Assembly: GCF_009937955.1 (NCBI RefSeq)
Contig: NZ_AP018439.1
Coordinates: 434,001 to 498,000 of the forward strand
From: Undibacterium sp. KW1
GTDB taxonomy: Bacteria > Pseudomonadota > Gammaproteobacteria > Burkholderiales > Burkholderiaceae_D
Direction: 5' to 3'
DNA: 64,000 nt
Shown: one piece after another, positions 17,865 to 27,065 of the stretch
Layout: every line of letters starts with the position of its first letter
Position numbering within the stretch: the first letter of the stretch is position 1
Position numbers and translations under genes: made by a program
The notes under the pieces: model-generated
What the model was told of the DNA's origin: nothing
Seen by the model: only the letters and a program-made list of their open reading frames with translations
The model's database searches: none

Positions 17865-18781
17865 CGCAAGCGCATGTTCATACTGAACGGAGTTCAGTTC
17901 AGTCGCCGACAGCTTCACCTCAAAGAAAACATAGTGCGCAGCAAATCGCCATACTTGCAGTGCGCAGTCTGTATGCAGAACTGGTCTTGTATCCCAAACC
18001 TGGTCTGGTTTCCCTGCGTGACAATGGCAGTCATGTTGATATGGATGCTGCCTGCTTCATGCGCAGCCTGTTTTCTCTGCGCCATTATTTCAGAGACATT
18101 GCACTTGCTGGTGCCGCTGGTGCTGAATTCCACATACTAAAAAATTTAGGTATCGCAGCAGAACAGCGCATGTTGAAAGCGACCAGAGGCATCAATACGC
18201 ATAGAGGTGCCATCTTTGCCCTGGGCATGCTCAGTGCAGCGGCAGGATATTGTTTGTCGCGTGACTGCGTATTGACGACGACAACTGTACGGCAGGCCCT
18301 CATCTCGCAATGGGGGCAGGCATTGGCAGTGCACAGTGCTCCAGAAGATACACAGCATCTGAGTCACGGCTTGCAGGCTGCAAAACGATATGCTGCCAGC
18401 GGTGCCAGGGAAGAGGCGGCCTTGTGTTTCCCTTCCATCTTTGAACTTGCACTGCCACGTTTGCAGCAAAGCCTGCAAGACGACCGCAGTCTGCATCTGG
18501 CACAAGTCGATTGCTTCTTTACTCTGATGACACATATCAGTGACACCAATCTCTATCATCGCGGCGGCATAGCAGGAATAGCTTATGCCAAAGATACGGC
18601 ACAAAAATTTCTGGATCAGGGTGGCACAGCTAATCCGCAATGGTTGATCATTGCAGAAAACTGTCATCGAGAATTCGTCTCGCGCAGACTGTCGCCAGGA
18701 GGCGCAGCAGATATGCTGGCAGCAACTTGCTTTGTGCATCACTGCATGGAAAAATTTTCTGCAACAAGCATACATGAATAA
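17858..18781 (+). CDS. mdcB: Triphosphoribosyl-dephospho-CoA synthase
   Basis: A 307-residue enzyme that makes the CoA-derived prosthetic-group precursor from ATP and dephospho-CoA. Family signatures are LYPKPGLVSLRDNGSHVDMD, RGINTHRGAIFALG (glycine-rich, histidine-containing) and THISDTNLYHRGG. The first about 25 residues are poorly conserved in look and the true start could be slightly later, but GAGGGTG before the ATG and overlap with mdcG support 17858. It overlaps mdcH by 8 bases. Confidence 0.92.
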   Translation: MLAQAHVHTERSSVQSPTASPQRKHSAQQIAILAVRSLYAELVLYPKPGLVSLRDNGSHVDMDAACFMRSLFSLRHYFRDIALAGAAGAEFHILKNLGIAAEQRMLKATRGINTHRGAIFALGMLSAAAGYCLSRDCVLTTTTVRQALISQWGQALAVHSAPEDTQHLSHGLQAAKRYAASGAREEAALCFPSIFELALPRLQQSLQDDRSLHLAQVDCFFTLMTHISDTNLYHRGGIAGIAYAKDTAQKFLDQGGTANPQWLIIAENCHREFVSRRLSPGGAADMLAATCFVHHCMEKFSATSIHE

Positions 18782-19709
18782 GTTCGCCCTGCTATGTCCG
18801 GGGCAGGGCGCACAGTCTGCCGATATGTTTGCGTTGGCCAGGCAGGATGCAAAGGCGGCCAGTTTTGTGCAAGATGTGTTGAGCCATAAGATAGAACAAC
18901 ACACGCTCGCAGAAGCACTTTCATCACATGATCTGCTATTTAAAAACCGCTATGCCCAGCCTTTGATCGTCGCTTCTACACTGGCCAACTGGCTGGCGCT
19001 ACGCGATAATTTACCCACGCCCGACCTAGTCGCCGGATACAGCATAGGTGAAATTTCTGCGCATGCAGTCAGTGGCAGCATGGATGTGCAAGCTGTCCTG
19101 CAACTCGCTACTACCCGTGCGGCTTTGATGCAAGCTTGCGCGCACACACTGCAAGGCATGCTGGCTGTATCTGGTGTCGCCATCACCGATATACAGCAAT
19201 TCGTTGCCAGCCATGAGCTGCACGTCGCCATCATCACGGCTGACAACAAGGCCATCATCGCTGGTCTGGCAGACCAGATCAGCGCGGTCATTCCAGAAAT
19301 TGCCAAGCTACCTGGACAGGATATTACATACACAGAAATAGCTGTGCATATCGCTTCGCATACTCCACTGATGCAGGCTGCTGTACCTGGCTTTGCGCAA
19401 GCGCTGAATGACACTCCCGTGCATGAAACTGCGATTCCTGTATTGGCAGGTTTCAACGCCGAAAAAGTCACGGAACCAGCGACCATACGCAGCAGCCTCC
19501 TGGCACAACTGACCCAGACCATACACTGGCATGCCTGTATGGATGCCATGGCTGAAAGCGGCATCAGCCATGCGCTGGAACTGGGCCCAGGCTCGGCCTT
19601 ATCCAAAATGCTGCAGACCCGTCATCCACAAATAGCTTGCCGCTCCATCGCAGATTTCCGAAGCCTTGAAGGTATAGTCCATTGGGTGCAACGCCAGAGC
19701 GAGAGTTGA
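18774..19709 (+). CDS. mdcH: Malonate decarboxylase malonyl-CoA:ACP transacylase
   Basis: A 311-residue FabD-like malonyltransferase that primes the carrier protein. The motifs are CPGQGAQ near the N-terminus, the nucleophile serine in AGYSIGEISA, and the catalytic histidine region VHIASHTPLMQ. The longer frame from 18651 is rejected because its first 41 residues lie inside mdcB in another frame; the ATG at 18774 gives the standard FabD-type start MNKFALLCPGQGAQ. Last gene of the mdc run, and 42 bases before a separate secreted protein gene. Confidence 0.93.
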   Translation: MNKFALLCPGQGAQSADMFALARQDAKAASFVQDVLSHKIEQHTLAEALSSHDLLFKNRYAQPLIVASTLANWLALRDNLPTPDLVAGYSIGEISAHAVSGSMDVQAVLQLATTRAALMQACAHTLQGMLAVSGVAITDIQQFVASHELHVAIITADNKAIIAGLADQISAVIPEIAKLPGQDITYTEIAVHIASHTPLMQAAVPGFAQALNDTPVHETAIPVLAGFNAEKVTEPATIRSSLLAQLTQTIHWHACMDAMAESGISHALELGPGSALSKMLQTRHPQIACRSIADFRSLEGIVHWVQRQSES

Positions 19710-19751
19710 TTTTCACTAGCCTAAACCAGAGCAACACATACAGGAGACATC

Positions 19752-20384
19752 ATGAAACGTATTACACTGAGCAATATTCTCATTCCTATCGTACTCACCA
19801 TGACCATCAACACCCTGGCCCAGGCTGCCGAACGCCTTCCCACGATACCTCCATCTCAATACACAGAAGAACAAAAGAAAGCGGCTGAAGAATTCCTGGC
19901 TACGCGCAAGGTGCCTGTCTTTGGACCCTTCGAGCCCTTGATGCACAGCCCGCAAGTCATGAGTCAGGCGCGTGCCATGGGTGATTATCTGCGTTATCAA
20001 TCTGCACTAGGCACCACACTCAGTGAACTGGTGATATTGATCACCGCAAGAGAATGGTCGCAGGATTATGAATGGTATGTACATCATCCAATCGCTCTCA
20101 AGGCCGGCATCAAAGCAGAAGTGACCGCCGCGATTGCCGATGGCAGGCGCCCGACTGGCATGACAGACGATGAAGAAATCGTCTATGACTTTTCGATGGA
20201 ATTACACAAGAACAAGCGCGTGTCCGACCGCACCTATGAACGTGCTGAGAAGCGTTTTGGTAAAAAGGGAATCGTGGATCTGACAGGCATCAATGCCTAT
20301 TACACTTTGTTGGCCATGCAGATGAATGTGGCGCAATACCAGATACCCAAGGATGGCAAGAAGCTGGTGCGATTTCCTGAATAA
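19752..20384 (+). CDS. Secreted carboxymuconolactone decarboxylase-like protein
   Basis: A 210-residue protein with a signal peptide (LIPIVLTMTINTLAQA, cleavage before AER). The mature part resembles the carboxymuconolactone decarboxylase/AhpD fold (GTTLSELVILITAREWSQDYEWYVHHPIALKAG). The CxxC redox pair of AhpD is absent, so it is nearer the decarboxylase branch; a periplasmic location is unusual for that branch. The substrate is unknown. AGGAG lies 6 bases before the ATG. It lies just after mdcH but is probably an independent or tail gene; the terminator at 20417-20446 follows. Confidence 0.75.
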   Translation: MKRITLSNILIPIVLTMTINTLAQAAERLPTIPPSQYTEEQKKAAEEFLATRKVPVFGPFEPLMHSPQVMSQARAMGDYLRYQSALGTTLSELVILITAREWSQDYEWYVHHPIALKAGIKAEVTAAIADGRRPTGMTDDEEIVYDFSMELHKNKRVSDRTYERAEKRFGKKGIVDLTGINAYYTLLAMQMNVAQYQIPKDGKKLVRFPE

Positions 20385-20416
20385 ATCAAGGGAACTTGAA
20401 TTCAATATAAGAGGAT

Positions 20417-20446
20417 AAAAAAATGGGGCCAATGCCCCATTTTTTA
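20417..20446. terminator. Bidirectional rho-independent terminator
   Basis: ATGGGGC (20423-20429), loop CAAT and GCCCCAT (20434-20440), with A-run on the left and T-run on the right. It serves both the rightward gene ending at 20384 and the leftward infA gene ending at 20477. Confidence 0.85.
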
Positions 20447-20476
20447 TAACTACGGTATTTGCTACATCAACGGTAA

Positions 20477-20740
20477 TCAATAACGACGACGCTGCTGACC
20501 ACCACCTGATGGACCGCGTGTTTCAATATGGCGGAATGTGATTCTGCCCTTGCTCAAATCATAGGGCGACAATTCCAGCGTCACCTTGTCACCGGCCAGT
20601 ATGCGTATGTGATGCTGACGCATCTTGCCGGACGTGTAAGCGATCAGTTTGTGGCCGTTTTCCAGGTTCACACGGAAACGTGAATCGGGCAGCACTTCTT
20701 CAACTTGACCATTCATTTCCAACAGTTCTTCTTTTGCCAT
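20477..20740 (-). CDS. infA: Translation initiation factor IF-1
   Basis: An 87-residue S1/OB-fold protein that closes the ribosomal A site during initiation. The sequence [19 protein letters not shown], the RVNLENGH region and the [15 protein letters not shown] stretch are unmistakable IF-1. It has a C-terminal Gly/Gln/Arg tail longer than the about 72-residue standard form. Beta-proteobacteria often keep an additional IF-1 copy outside the ribosomal protein operon; this stand-alone gene fits that pattern. Confidence 0.95.
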   Translation of the reverse strand: MAKEELLEMNGQVEEVLPDSRFRVNLENGHKLIAYTSGKMRQHHIRILAGDKVTLELSPYDLSKGRITFRHIETRGPSGGGQQRRRY

Positions 20741-21311
20741 GGTTTTATCATCTTTATAGTAGGTCGTGACACCTGTACACAGACTGCGTCACTGATGGCA
20801 GACGATCACATAATCATCTGCAAGGGATTACGGTGAACTCACTGTTGATCGTCTGGCGCCGTGAGACGAAAAGAGTGTGAGTGTTGAAAGAGGCTGTGCA
20901 CAGATGGCTTTGCCATCACAGCTACACAGTACTTGGATAACAGCCAGAAGTATGCACTCAAGGCCAGTGAGGTAAAACTACAGCAGGTCTGTCGCAGACT
21001 GCATCAAACGCCAGCTTCAGCGCTCTTGTCAGAAAAACTTCGATTTATCGGGAGTAAGAATTCTCTTGCAATAGGATTATACCCTGAATGCCCTGTTTCC
21101 CTCGCGATTTGTCGATAAATTACCAGAAAGATTCAATAATTACCGCTATTTTAATGACAAATTGTCCTCTAATCCCGATTTGCTCTGCCATTGATGCAAA
21201 TCAATTTCACATGTGTTTGTCATTTTCAACACAAACAGGCTTATAGAATATTTATATGGTGCTTGCCAGACCTGGCAAAGCCGCTCCCACTTCATGTCTC
21301 CGGAGGCAATG
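20741..21311. other. Intergenic region without a supported gene
   Basis: 571 bases between infA and the cytochrome gene. A short frame at 20933-21118 has no ribosome-binding site or recognisable sequence. A small hairpin GATGGC-TTT-GCCATC lies near 20902-20916. The stretch should contain the promoters of both divergent neighbours, but I cannot pick them with confidence. Confidence 0.5.
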
Positions 21312-21950
21312 ATGGCCTTTAGCATACGCTCAGTCTGCCACTTGTTTTTTGCATTATTCACCTTGTCGGTGATGGTACCGGCCTGGGCTCAGGTATCGCC
21401 GCTGGACGCACGCATGAAGAAAGTGCTGGCAGATAATGCAGCGACCAGTGCCTCGATCAACGCAGCAAAGAAAGTCACTTTCTTTTGCGAAGTCTGTCAT
21501 GGTGTCAATGGCAGCAGCGTCAAGGGTGACGTACCTAACCTGGCAGGACAAAACTCCAGCTATCTTTTGACGCAGATAGATAAATTTTCACGCGGCCAGC
21601 GCCAGGAAAAATTCATGGAAGGCCTGATGAAGCTGTTGACCGAAGAAGAGCGCATCAATGTCGCCCTGTTCTATTCGAGCAAGGCAGTCGAGCCTGCAGG
21701 CAAAGAAACTTCATTGACCGGACAGGCGATTTATACTGCACGCTGCAGCATGTGTCATGCGGAACATGCACATGGCAATGAAACCACGCCAAGACTGGCA
21801 GGCCAGCAAATTGACTACCTCAAAAAATCCATCAAGCGCTATAGAGACAGAACAGGTGAACGCATCTATGAACCCATGAGCGCCAGCACCGCAGGCCTGA
21901 AAGAGGTTGAGATACAGGCACTGGCCGCTTATTTATCGAGTTTGAAATAA
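21312..21950 (+). CDS. Dihaem cytochrome c (c4-like)
   Basis: A 212-residue exported cytochrome. The signal peptide is CHLFFALFTLSVMVPAWAQ. There are two haem-binding CxxCH motifs: CEVCH in the first half and CSMCH in the second, each followed by a later methionine that could be the sixth ligand (MEGLMK, EPMSAS). This two-domain arrangement is that of cytochrome c4, a periplasmic electron carrier to terminal oxidases. The ATG at 21312 is preferred because GGAGG lies 5 bases before it; the ATG at 21309 is too close. Confidence 0.87.
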   Translation: MAFSIRSVCHLFFALFTLSVMVPAWAQVSPLDARMKKVLADNAATSASINAAKKVTFFCEVCHGVNGSSVKGDVPNLAGQNSSYLLTQIDKFSRGQRQEKFMEGLMKLLTEEERINVALFYSSKAVEPAGKETSLTGQAIYTARCSMCHAEHAHGNETTPRLAGQQIDYLKKSIKRYRDRTGERIYEPMSASTAGLKEVEIQALAAYLSSLK

Positions 21951-21960
21951 ATATCCGGTT

Positions 21961-22833
21961 TTACAAACTCACTTGCTGCATGTATTCGCAATAGGCTTTT
22001 TGGACTTCGCTACGCCGCAACAACCCGGTGTGCCCTGCATCCTTGATGTACAACTGGCGCTTGGCTTTGGACGGAATTGCCTCATACACCTTTTGCCCAA
22101 GTTCTGCCGGGGTCTGCTTGTCTTTTTCTGCCGTCAATACCAGCGTTGGCCCCTGGTAGCGTGACATTGCCCTGATGTTATCTACCTGCTGTAAACTGTC
22201 TTGGATATTCACGCTGACAAATGGCTTGGCGTACCACGGCGTCGATAGCGACACCATATCCCTGACATTGCTGGCCGTGGTTTCCAGGACGATGCCATCA
22301 GGCTGGCGCTGCTCCGCAATAAAGCCAGTCGCAAAGCTGCCCATTGAATGCCCATGTACCACCAGCTTGCCTGTGGTGCTGGCACGCACGGTATCGTAAA
22401 TTTTCAAGGCATCTTCCTGCAGGTTCTGTATGTCAGGCACGCCTGCTGTACGGCCATACCCGCGATAATCAAAGCTCACCAGGTTGACATTGCAGGCACC
22501 TATATTTTTCAACATGTAAGGCAAGGAGTCTTCAACATGTGAGAGGTTGCCACCAAAATACAGCACCGTGACTTTACTGCCTTCTTGCCGGAACGCGGCA
22601 CCTTCCAGCCTGGTCTGGTCAGTGGCGATCACAGTTTCATCCCTGAGCTGTGCCGCCGGATTGATTTTCTGCATATCGTCCTGCGTCAATTTTTGTTTGA
22701 GCTTGTAACCCGTTGAACTATCCGGGCGTATGTATTGCTTGTCGGTGATATCGACATGCATGCATCCCGTCATCAGCGTACCTATACCAGCTACAAGCAG
22801 CGCAGAAAAAATATGCCGTTTGATGAGATGCAT
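21961..22833 (-). CDS. Alpha/beta hydrolase, predicted lipoprotein
   Basis: A 290-residue protein with a lipoprotein signal (LVAGIGTLMTGC, Cys24 acylated). Alpha/beta-hydrolase features are VSFDYRGYGRTAG, the nucleophile elbow GHSMGS, an acid in LTAEKDKQTP and the histidine in KDAGHTGLL. This resembles the BEM46-like/ABHD13 subgroup of esterases or peptidases. The substrate is unknown. It is convergent with the cytochrome gene, only 10 bases apart. Confidence 0.85.
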   Translation of the reverse strand: MHLIKRHIFSALLVAGIGTLMTGCMHVDITDKQYIRPDSSTGYKLKQKLTQDDMQKINPAAQLRDETVIATDQTRLEGAAFRQEGSKVTVLYFGGNLSHVEDSLPYMLKNIGACNVNLVSFDYRGYGRTAGVPDIQNLQEDALKIYDTVRASTTGKLVVHGHSMGSFATGFIAEQRQPDGIVLETTASNVRDMVSLSTPWYAKPFVSVNIQDSLQQVDNIRAMSRYQGPTLVLTAEKDKQTPAELGQKVYEAIPSKAKRQLYIKDAGHTGLLRRSEVQKAYCEYMQQVSL

Positions 22834-23092
22834 GTTGACTCCGTTAAATAATTGACTTGAATATTATCACGCTCAGACCTGCTCATTCCAGCTATGAAAA
22901 TGGCTTTTTCAGCATTGTTCTTTTACCGCCTTGGCTACCAGCTTATGCACTTTCTCACTGTTAAGTAAGTTTGCGTAAATGGCAAAGATGATTTGCAATA
23001 TGTATTATTGTTCTGATTTTTGCAAGGAAATAGAATCTCTTCCACCAACAAGGTATGAACAACAAATGGCGAATAGCCTGGAGGAAGAGAAC

Positions 23093-24067
23093 ATGATCAA
23101 GAACACTTTACACACACTGGCCCGCGCAGCTTTATATCTGTCCATCGCTGGTGCTTTTGGCATGAGCAGTAGCGCTGCTTATTCTGCTGCACCGATGGTA
23201 AGAACATCCGCCCCTGCGTATTACCGCACCATGCTGGGCGCATTTGAAGTGACAGCACTCAGTGACGGCACCGTCAAACTGCCGGTAGAAAAAATATTGA
23301 TGGAGCCTGAGCAAAAAACCAAAGATGCGCTGGCAAAGTCATTTTTGCAGGCACCGCTGGAAACTTCAGTCAATGCTTATCTCGTCAATACTGGCAGCAA
23401 GCTGATACTGATTGACGCCGGTACCAGCAACCTGTTTGGCCCCAGCCTTGGCAAGCTGATTGCCAACCTCAAGGCATCAGGTTATGAGCCATCACAGATA
23501 GATGACATCTACCTCACCCATTTGCATCCCGACCATGTCGGTGGTTTGATAGTTAATGGTGCCATGGCTTTTGGTAACGCGATTATCCATGTACATCAGG
23601 CCGAGGCAGATTACTGGTTGAGCCAAAAAAACATGGAGCAGGCACCGGCAGATGCGAAGTCTTTTTTTGAAGGGGCGATGGCTTCGCTCAATCCCTATAA
23701 AGCAGCTAACAAGCTGCAAACATTTAGTGCTGATGGTGAATTATTGCCCGGCCTTACTGCGCACTCCACACAAGGGCACACCGCCGGTCACACCTCTTAT
23801 CTGCTGGAAAGCAATGGTGAAAAAATGCTGGTAGTGGGTGACCTGATCCACGTCGCCTCCGTGCAACTCGACAAGCCTGAGGTGACAGTGACTTTTGACA
23901 GCCACGCCAAAGCGGCTTCAGCCACGCGTCAGAAAGTATTCACACAGGCAGCAAAAGATGGTGTCATCGTTGCCGCTTCACACATGCAGTTCCCTGGCAT
24001 GGGACGATTGAAAAAAGCTGGCAATGGCTATCAATGGGTGCCAGTCAATTTCACCTTGATGCCGTAA
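23093..24067 (+). CDS. Secreted MBL-fold hydrolase, lactonase-like
   Basis: A 324-residue protein with a signal peptide (LARAALYLSIAGAFGMSSSAAYSA). Metallo-beta-lactamase motif THLHPDHVGG, then a histidine in HSTQGHTAGHTSY, the aspartate in VVGDLIH and a last histidine in ASHMQFPGMG. Overall it resembles the periplasmic lactonase-like/YflN group, some of which degrade acyl-homoserine lactones. The ATG at 23093 is preferred over 22979 because GGAGGAAGA precedes it and the signal peptide then starts correctly. Substrate inferred only at family level. Confidence 0.85.
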   Translation: MIKNTLHTLARAALYLSIAGAFGMSSSAAYSAAPMVRTSAPAYYRTMLGAFEVTALSDGTVKLPVEKILMEPEQKTKDALAKSFLQAPLETSVNAYLVNTGSKLILIDAGTSNLFGPSLGKLIANLKASGYEPSQIDDIYLTHLHPDHVGGLIVNGAMAFGNAIIHVHQAEADYWLSQKNMEQAPADAKSFFEGAMASLNPYKAANKLQTFSADGELLPGLTAHSTQGHTAGHTSYLLESNGEKMLVVGDLIHVASVQLDKPEVTVTFDSHAKAASATRQKVFTQAAKDGVIVAASHMQFPGMGRLKKAGNGYQWVPVNFTLMP

Positions 24068-24139
24068 ATAATGAATGGCCTGCGCGGGCAGGCCATCATC
24101 CGATTATTTGCAATAGGCAAGGCTGACATTGGTGAGTGT

Positions 24140-24578
24140 TTAAACTGTAATTGGCAGTCTAAGCCCAGCTCTCCAGGGATGCCACGCACCAATCAGCCGC
24201 AAAGAATTCTGCACAGAAATCAAACGCCCCATCTCTTCTTTGGCATACCCAGTATCACCTCTTGCCAGTTACGCACCCACGGTACACCTCAGGCACCTGC
24301 GGCCCACCCAGCGAATAAGCCGCATACAGGTATTGCACCATCAGGCAATGCTCAATCTCGGCATCGATGGACAAGAGATAAGTCACATAATCACGCGGAG
24401 AAAATTCCAGGTTCAGCGGCGGCTTCTGGTTCTGTAATTGGGGTCCAGGCTGAGGGCTGATAGATTCAGTCGACAACAAATCCACCCCTCCCAGCAAACC
24501 CTTCTGAGTCCCCGTCACCGGTAAAGCCTTAGGCTGATGCATCGCACCAAGATGACGCCTGATCTGTGCAGCACGCAT
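24140..24578 (-). pseudogene. Remnant of a ferritin-like (VioB/RebD-type) gene
   Basis: The first 107 codons are open from an ATG at 24578 with a good ribosome-binding site (AAGGA), and include a ferritin-like helix (DYVTYLLSIDAEIEHCLMVQYLYAAY). The frame then stops, but the family sequence continues in the other two frames: WVRNWQEVIL and then AKEEMGRLISVQNSLRLIGA. At least two one-base shifts are needed, and the sequence ends at a TAA (24140-24142), far short of the usual length. It is therefore a decayed, truncated gene. The intact family (iminophenyl-pyruvate synthase-like ferritin fold) is known from pigment pathways; what this one did is unknown. Confidence 0.65.
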
Positions 24579-25020
24579 TTCCTTGTCCTTTTAAGGGTTG
24601 GGTATGCAAAGGCAAGCATCCTCAGAACGGCTGTGGATGGTTTGCTAGAGGATTGTTGATTAAAAATATGCAATTAAATTAATCTTAAGGCAATACTTAA
24701 ATAGCATCAAGCGGCAGAGAGATTTTTTTAATGAAATGTGACATTGGCAGAAATAATGCGTTGTTATTCCAACACGTTAGTTTCAGAGTAAATGGCTTTA
24801 CCCGTCGTTATTGCTTAAGCATTCATGCTTGATTTTGAAGATAAAAAATTATTGTATGCATTGATGCCTGTCGCTTTTTGTTTTCGCTCTGGAGGGAAAC
24901 AATAATGGCTAGAGTCATATACTTTGCACTTGAAGTTTGAGAGAATCTGCGCGACTTTTTAATACTTGCAGTGCGTAGATATCAATCATTCTTACATCCT
25001 CACTTTCTAAGGCATCTTTC
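24579..25020. other. AT-rich leader region of the S-layer-like gene
   Basis: 442 bases without a supported gene. It is markedly AT-rich and directly precedes the DUF4214 gene, so it probably holds the promoter and a long untranslated leader, as is common for abundant surface proteins. No clear -35/-10 pair stands out. Confidence 0.4.
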
Positions 25021-26862
25021 ATGGCAACAGCTAGCGATATCCAAAACCTTTACATCGCTTATTTCAATCGCCCGGCGGATGTCGCGGGTCTGGCTTATTG
25101 GCAAACCACCTCATTTAGTCTTTTACAAATTGCGCAAAGCTTTTCTCAACAGGCTGAATATGCGAGGTCTTTCTCAGCTTATTCGACTAAACAAACAGTC
25201 AATACTTTGTATGGCAACCTGTTTAATCACGCTGCTGACTCTGCAGGTTTGGCATACTGGATCGCTCAGATTGATAGTGGCACAGTCAGTATTGGTGCTG
25301 CAGCGATTGCTATTCTGGGCGGTGCAACGGGTTCAGATTTGAGTACTATACAGGCAAAGAATACGGCTGCCACCGCATATACTGTATCGATGACAAACGA
25401 TGCACAAGCGCAGGCTGCATACAGCCCCTCAAACGGATCGTTTATATTTGCCAAAACCTGGCTTGCCGCTGTGGTGGACACATCGACAGCAAATGCAGTG
25501 GTGAATGGTTTGTCTGCCACCATCAATAGTTATAAAGTGACAGGTGGTGACACGGTAAATTTGAGTGCAGGCGCACAGGCGGTCAACTTTTATAACACTA
25601 CTGGCAGTGAAACTGCCGTGATTGGCGGCGTAAATCAATCAGTGAATCAGGTGACGCTGACGCCAGGTACATTAACAGTTAATACCTCGAATGCGAACAC
25701 GGCAGGCTTGATGATCAATGGTGCAAATGCTACCGGCGGTGTACACATTAATCTTACAGATTCAGGGAAAGCTACTTTGTCTGCTGCTGCCTTGAATGGT
25801 GTGGATACCATCAACCTTTTTGCTGGTGCAGGCGAGGTACTTACTTTGAATCCAAATGCACCTTTGTCTATCAATCAAGCGGCTGCATCGGCAACATTGA
25901 TTATCAACACTGCTCAAAAGGTGAAAGTAAATCAGGCATCAACGGCGGATATTACTCTGGGCGGGATTGCTCATTACACCGTCTCAGAAGGCACGACTGG
26001 GGCTATCATCGCCAATGGCACAGGAGGTTCGTTGACGGTGATTGGCGGCACCAGTAGCCATAGTATTACCAGTTCGGTCGCTACCACCATTTTTTCTACT
26101 TCTGCTACTGGCGGCTATCACGAGGACATCTTGGCCGGTACCGGAAACTTTACAGTGCTGGGTGTGGGATATCAAACGATGAACTTAATTGATGGCGGCT
26201 TGAACGGTTCATTGAATGTTACTACGGCAGGCAGTAATCTTGTTGGGTATTTTGAAGGAAGTAAAACGACGGGCGCTGTGACATTTACACTAGGTGGTAC
26301 TGGTATGTGTAACATTTACACTAACTCTAACCATATAACAACGATCAATGGAGTTAATGGTGTAAATAATTTTGTTACTGCATCTGGTAATGGGGTTATG
26401 ACTTATAACGCTGCTGCGACTGGTAATACTTTACTGTACTCCAATGGAACAAATTTCACGAGCATTAATTTATCTGCTACTGGTAACGGCAACGACGACA
26501 TCCATTTAAATTATGGTGGCGACATAAGTCTCGGAAAGATCACTACCGGGCTGACCACAATAACAAACTTCAAGGCTTCAGGTGCAGACAATATACATTG
26601 GGGAGCATCAGCGACTTCGTTGAATACTATCAATATAGGTGCATCTGATTTTACAAGTTTGGCGGCGAATATCCAGTCTGGTGCAGGCACTTTGACGAGC
26701 AGCGATGGCAAAGCATTTATTGTAAACGTGGCGACTGGTGCTGCAGCTGGCACTTATCTTTACGAACACGTCAATTCGTCAAGCCTTGTAGCCAGCAATG
26801 ACTTTATTGTCAAACTGGTTGGTGCGGGTGTGATAGTTGCCAGTGATCTGTTGGGCTATTAA
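25021..26862 (+). CDS. DUF4214 S-layer-like secreted protein
   Basis: A 613-residue protein without an N-terminal signal peptide. The first about 90 residues form DUF4214-like repeats (IQNLYIAYFNRPADVAGLAYW and VNTLYGNLFNHAADSAGLAYW, a tandem pair). The rest is a low-complexity beta-rich region dominated by Thr, Ser, Ala, Gly and Asn, with only one Cys and no long charged runs. This is the make-up of S-layer or adhesin proteins exported by type I secretion through a C-terminal signal (the last residues FIVKLVGAGVIVASDLLGY are hydrophobic, as expected). No transporter genes adjoin it. Export route and role are inferred. Confidence 0.75.
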   Translation: MATASDIQNLYIAYFNRPADVAGLAYWQTTSFSLLQIAQSFSQQAEYARSFSAYSTKQTVNTLYGNLFNHAADSAGLAYWIAQIDSGTVSIGAAAIAILGGATGSDLSTIQAKNTAATAYTVSMTNDAQAQAAYSPSNGSFIFAKTWLAAVVDTSTANAVVNGLSATINSYKVTGGDTVNLSAGAQAVNFYNTTGSETAVIGGVNQSVNQVTLTPGTLTVNTSNANTAGLMINGANATGGVHINLTDSGKATLSAAALNGVDTINLFAGAGEVLTLNPNAPLSINQAAASATLIINTAQKVKVNQASTADITLGGIAHYTVSEGTTGAIIANGTGGSLTVIGGTSSHSITSSVATTIFSTSATGGYHEDILAGTGNFTVLGVGYQTMNLIDGGLNGSLNVTTAGSNLVGYFEGSKTTGAVTFTLGGTGMCNIYTNSNHITTINGVNGVNNFVTASGNGVMTYNAAATGNTLLYSNGTNFTSINLSATGNGNDDIHLNYGGDISLGKITTGLTTITNFKASGADNIHWGASATSLNTINIGASDFTSLAANIQSGAGTLTSSDGKAFIVNVATGAAAGTYLYEHVNSSSLVASNDFIVKLVGAGVIVASDLLGY

Positions 26863-27065
26863 TTCTTGGGCACTCAGGCATCCTGCATCTTATTCGCAAT
26901 CTATTTTATAAGACTTCAAGTGATATACAACTATTTCATATTGCTTGAGTCGAATGGCCTGGTGCTTGAGACTGAATTGAACAGATCACATTTGTTTTCT
27001 AAAGATATTCTCCTGATTACTGCTTACCTACCTCGGTTGCATATTTTTTTTGAAAGCAGATTTCA

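Noticed and set aside
20933..21118. Small gene in the infA-cytochrome spacer
   Set aside because: No ribosome-binding site, no recognisable family, and codon use does not look selected.
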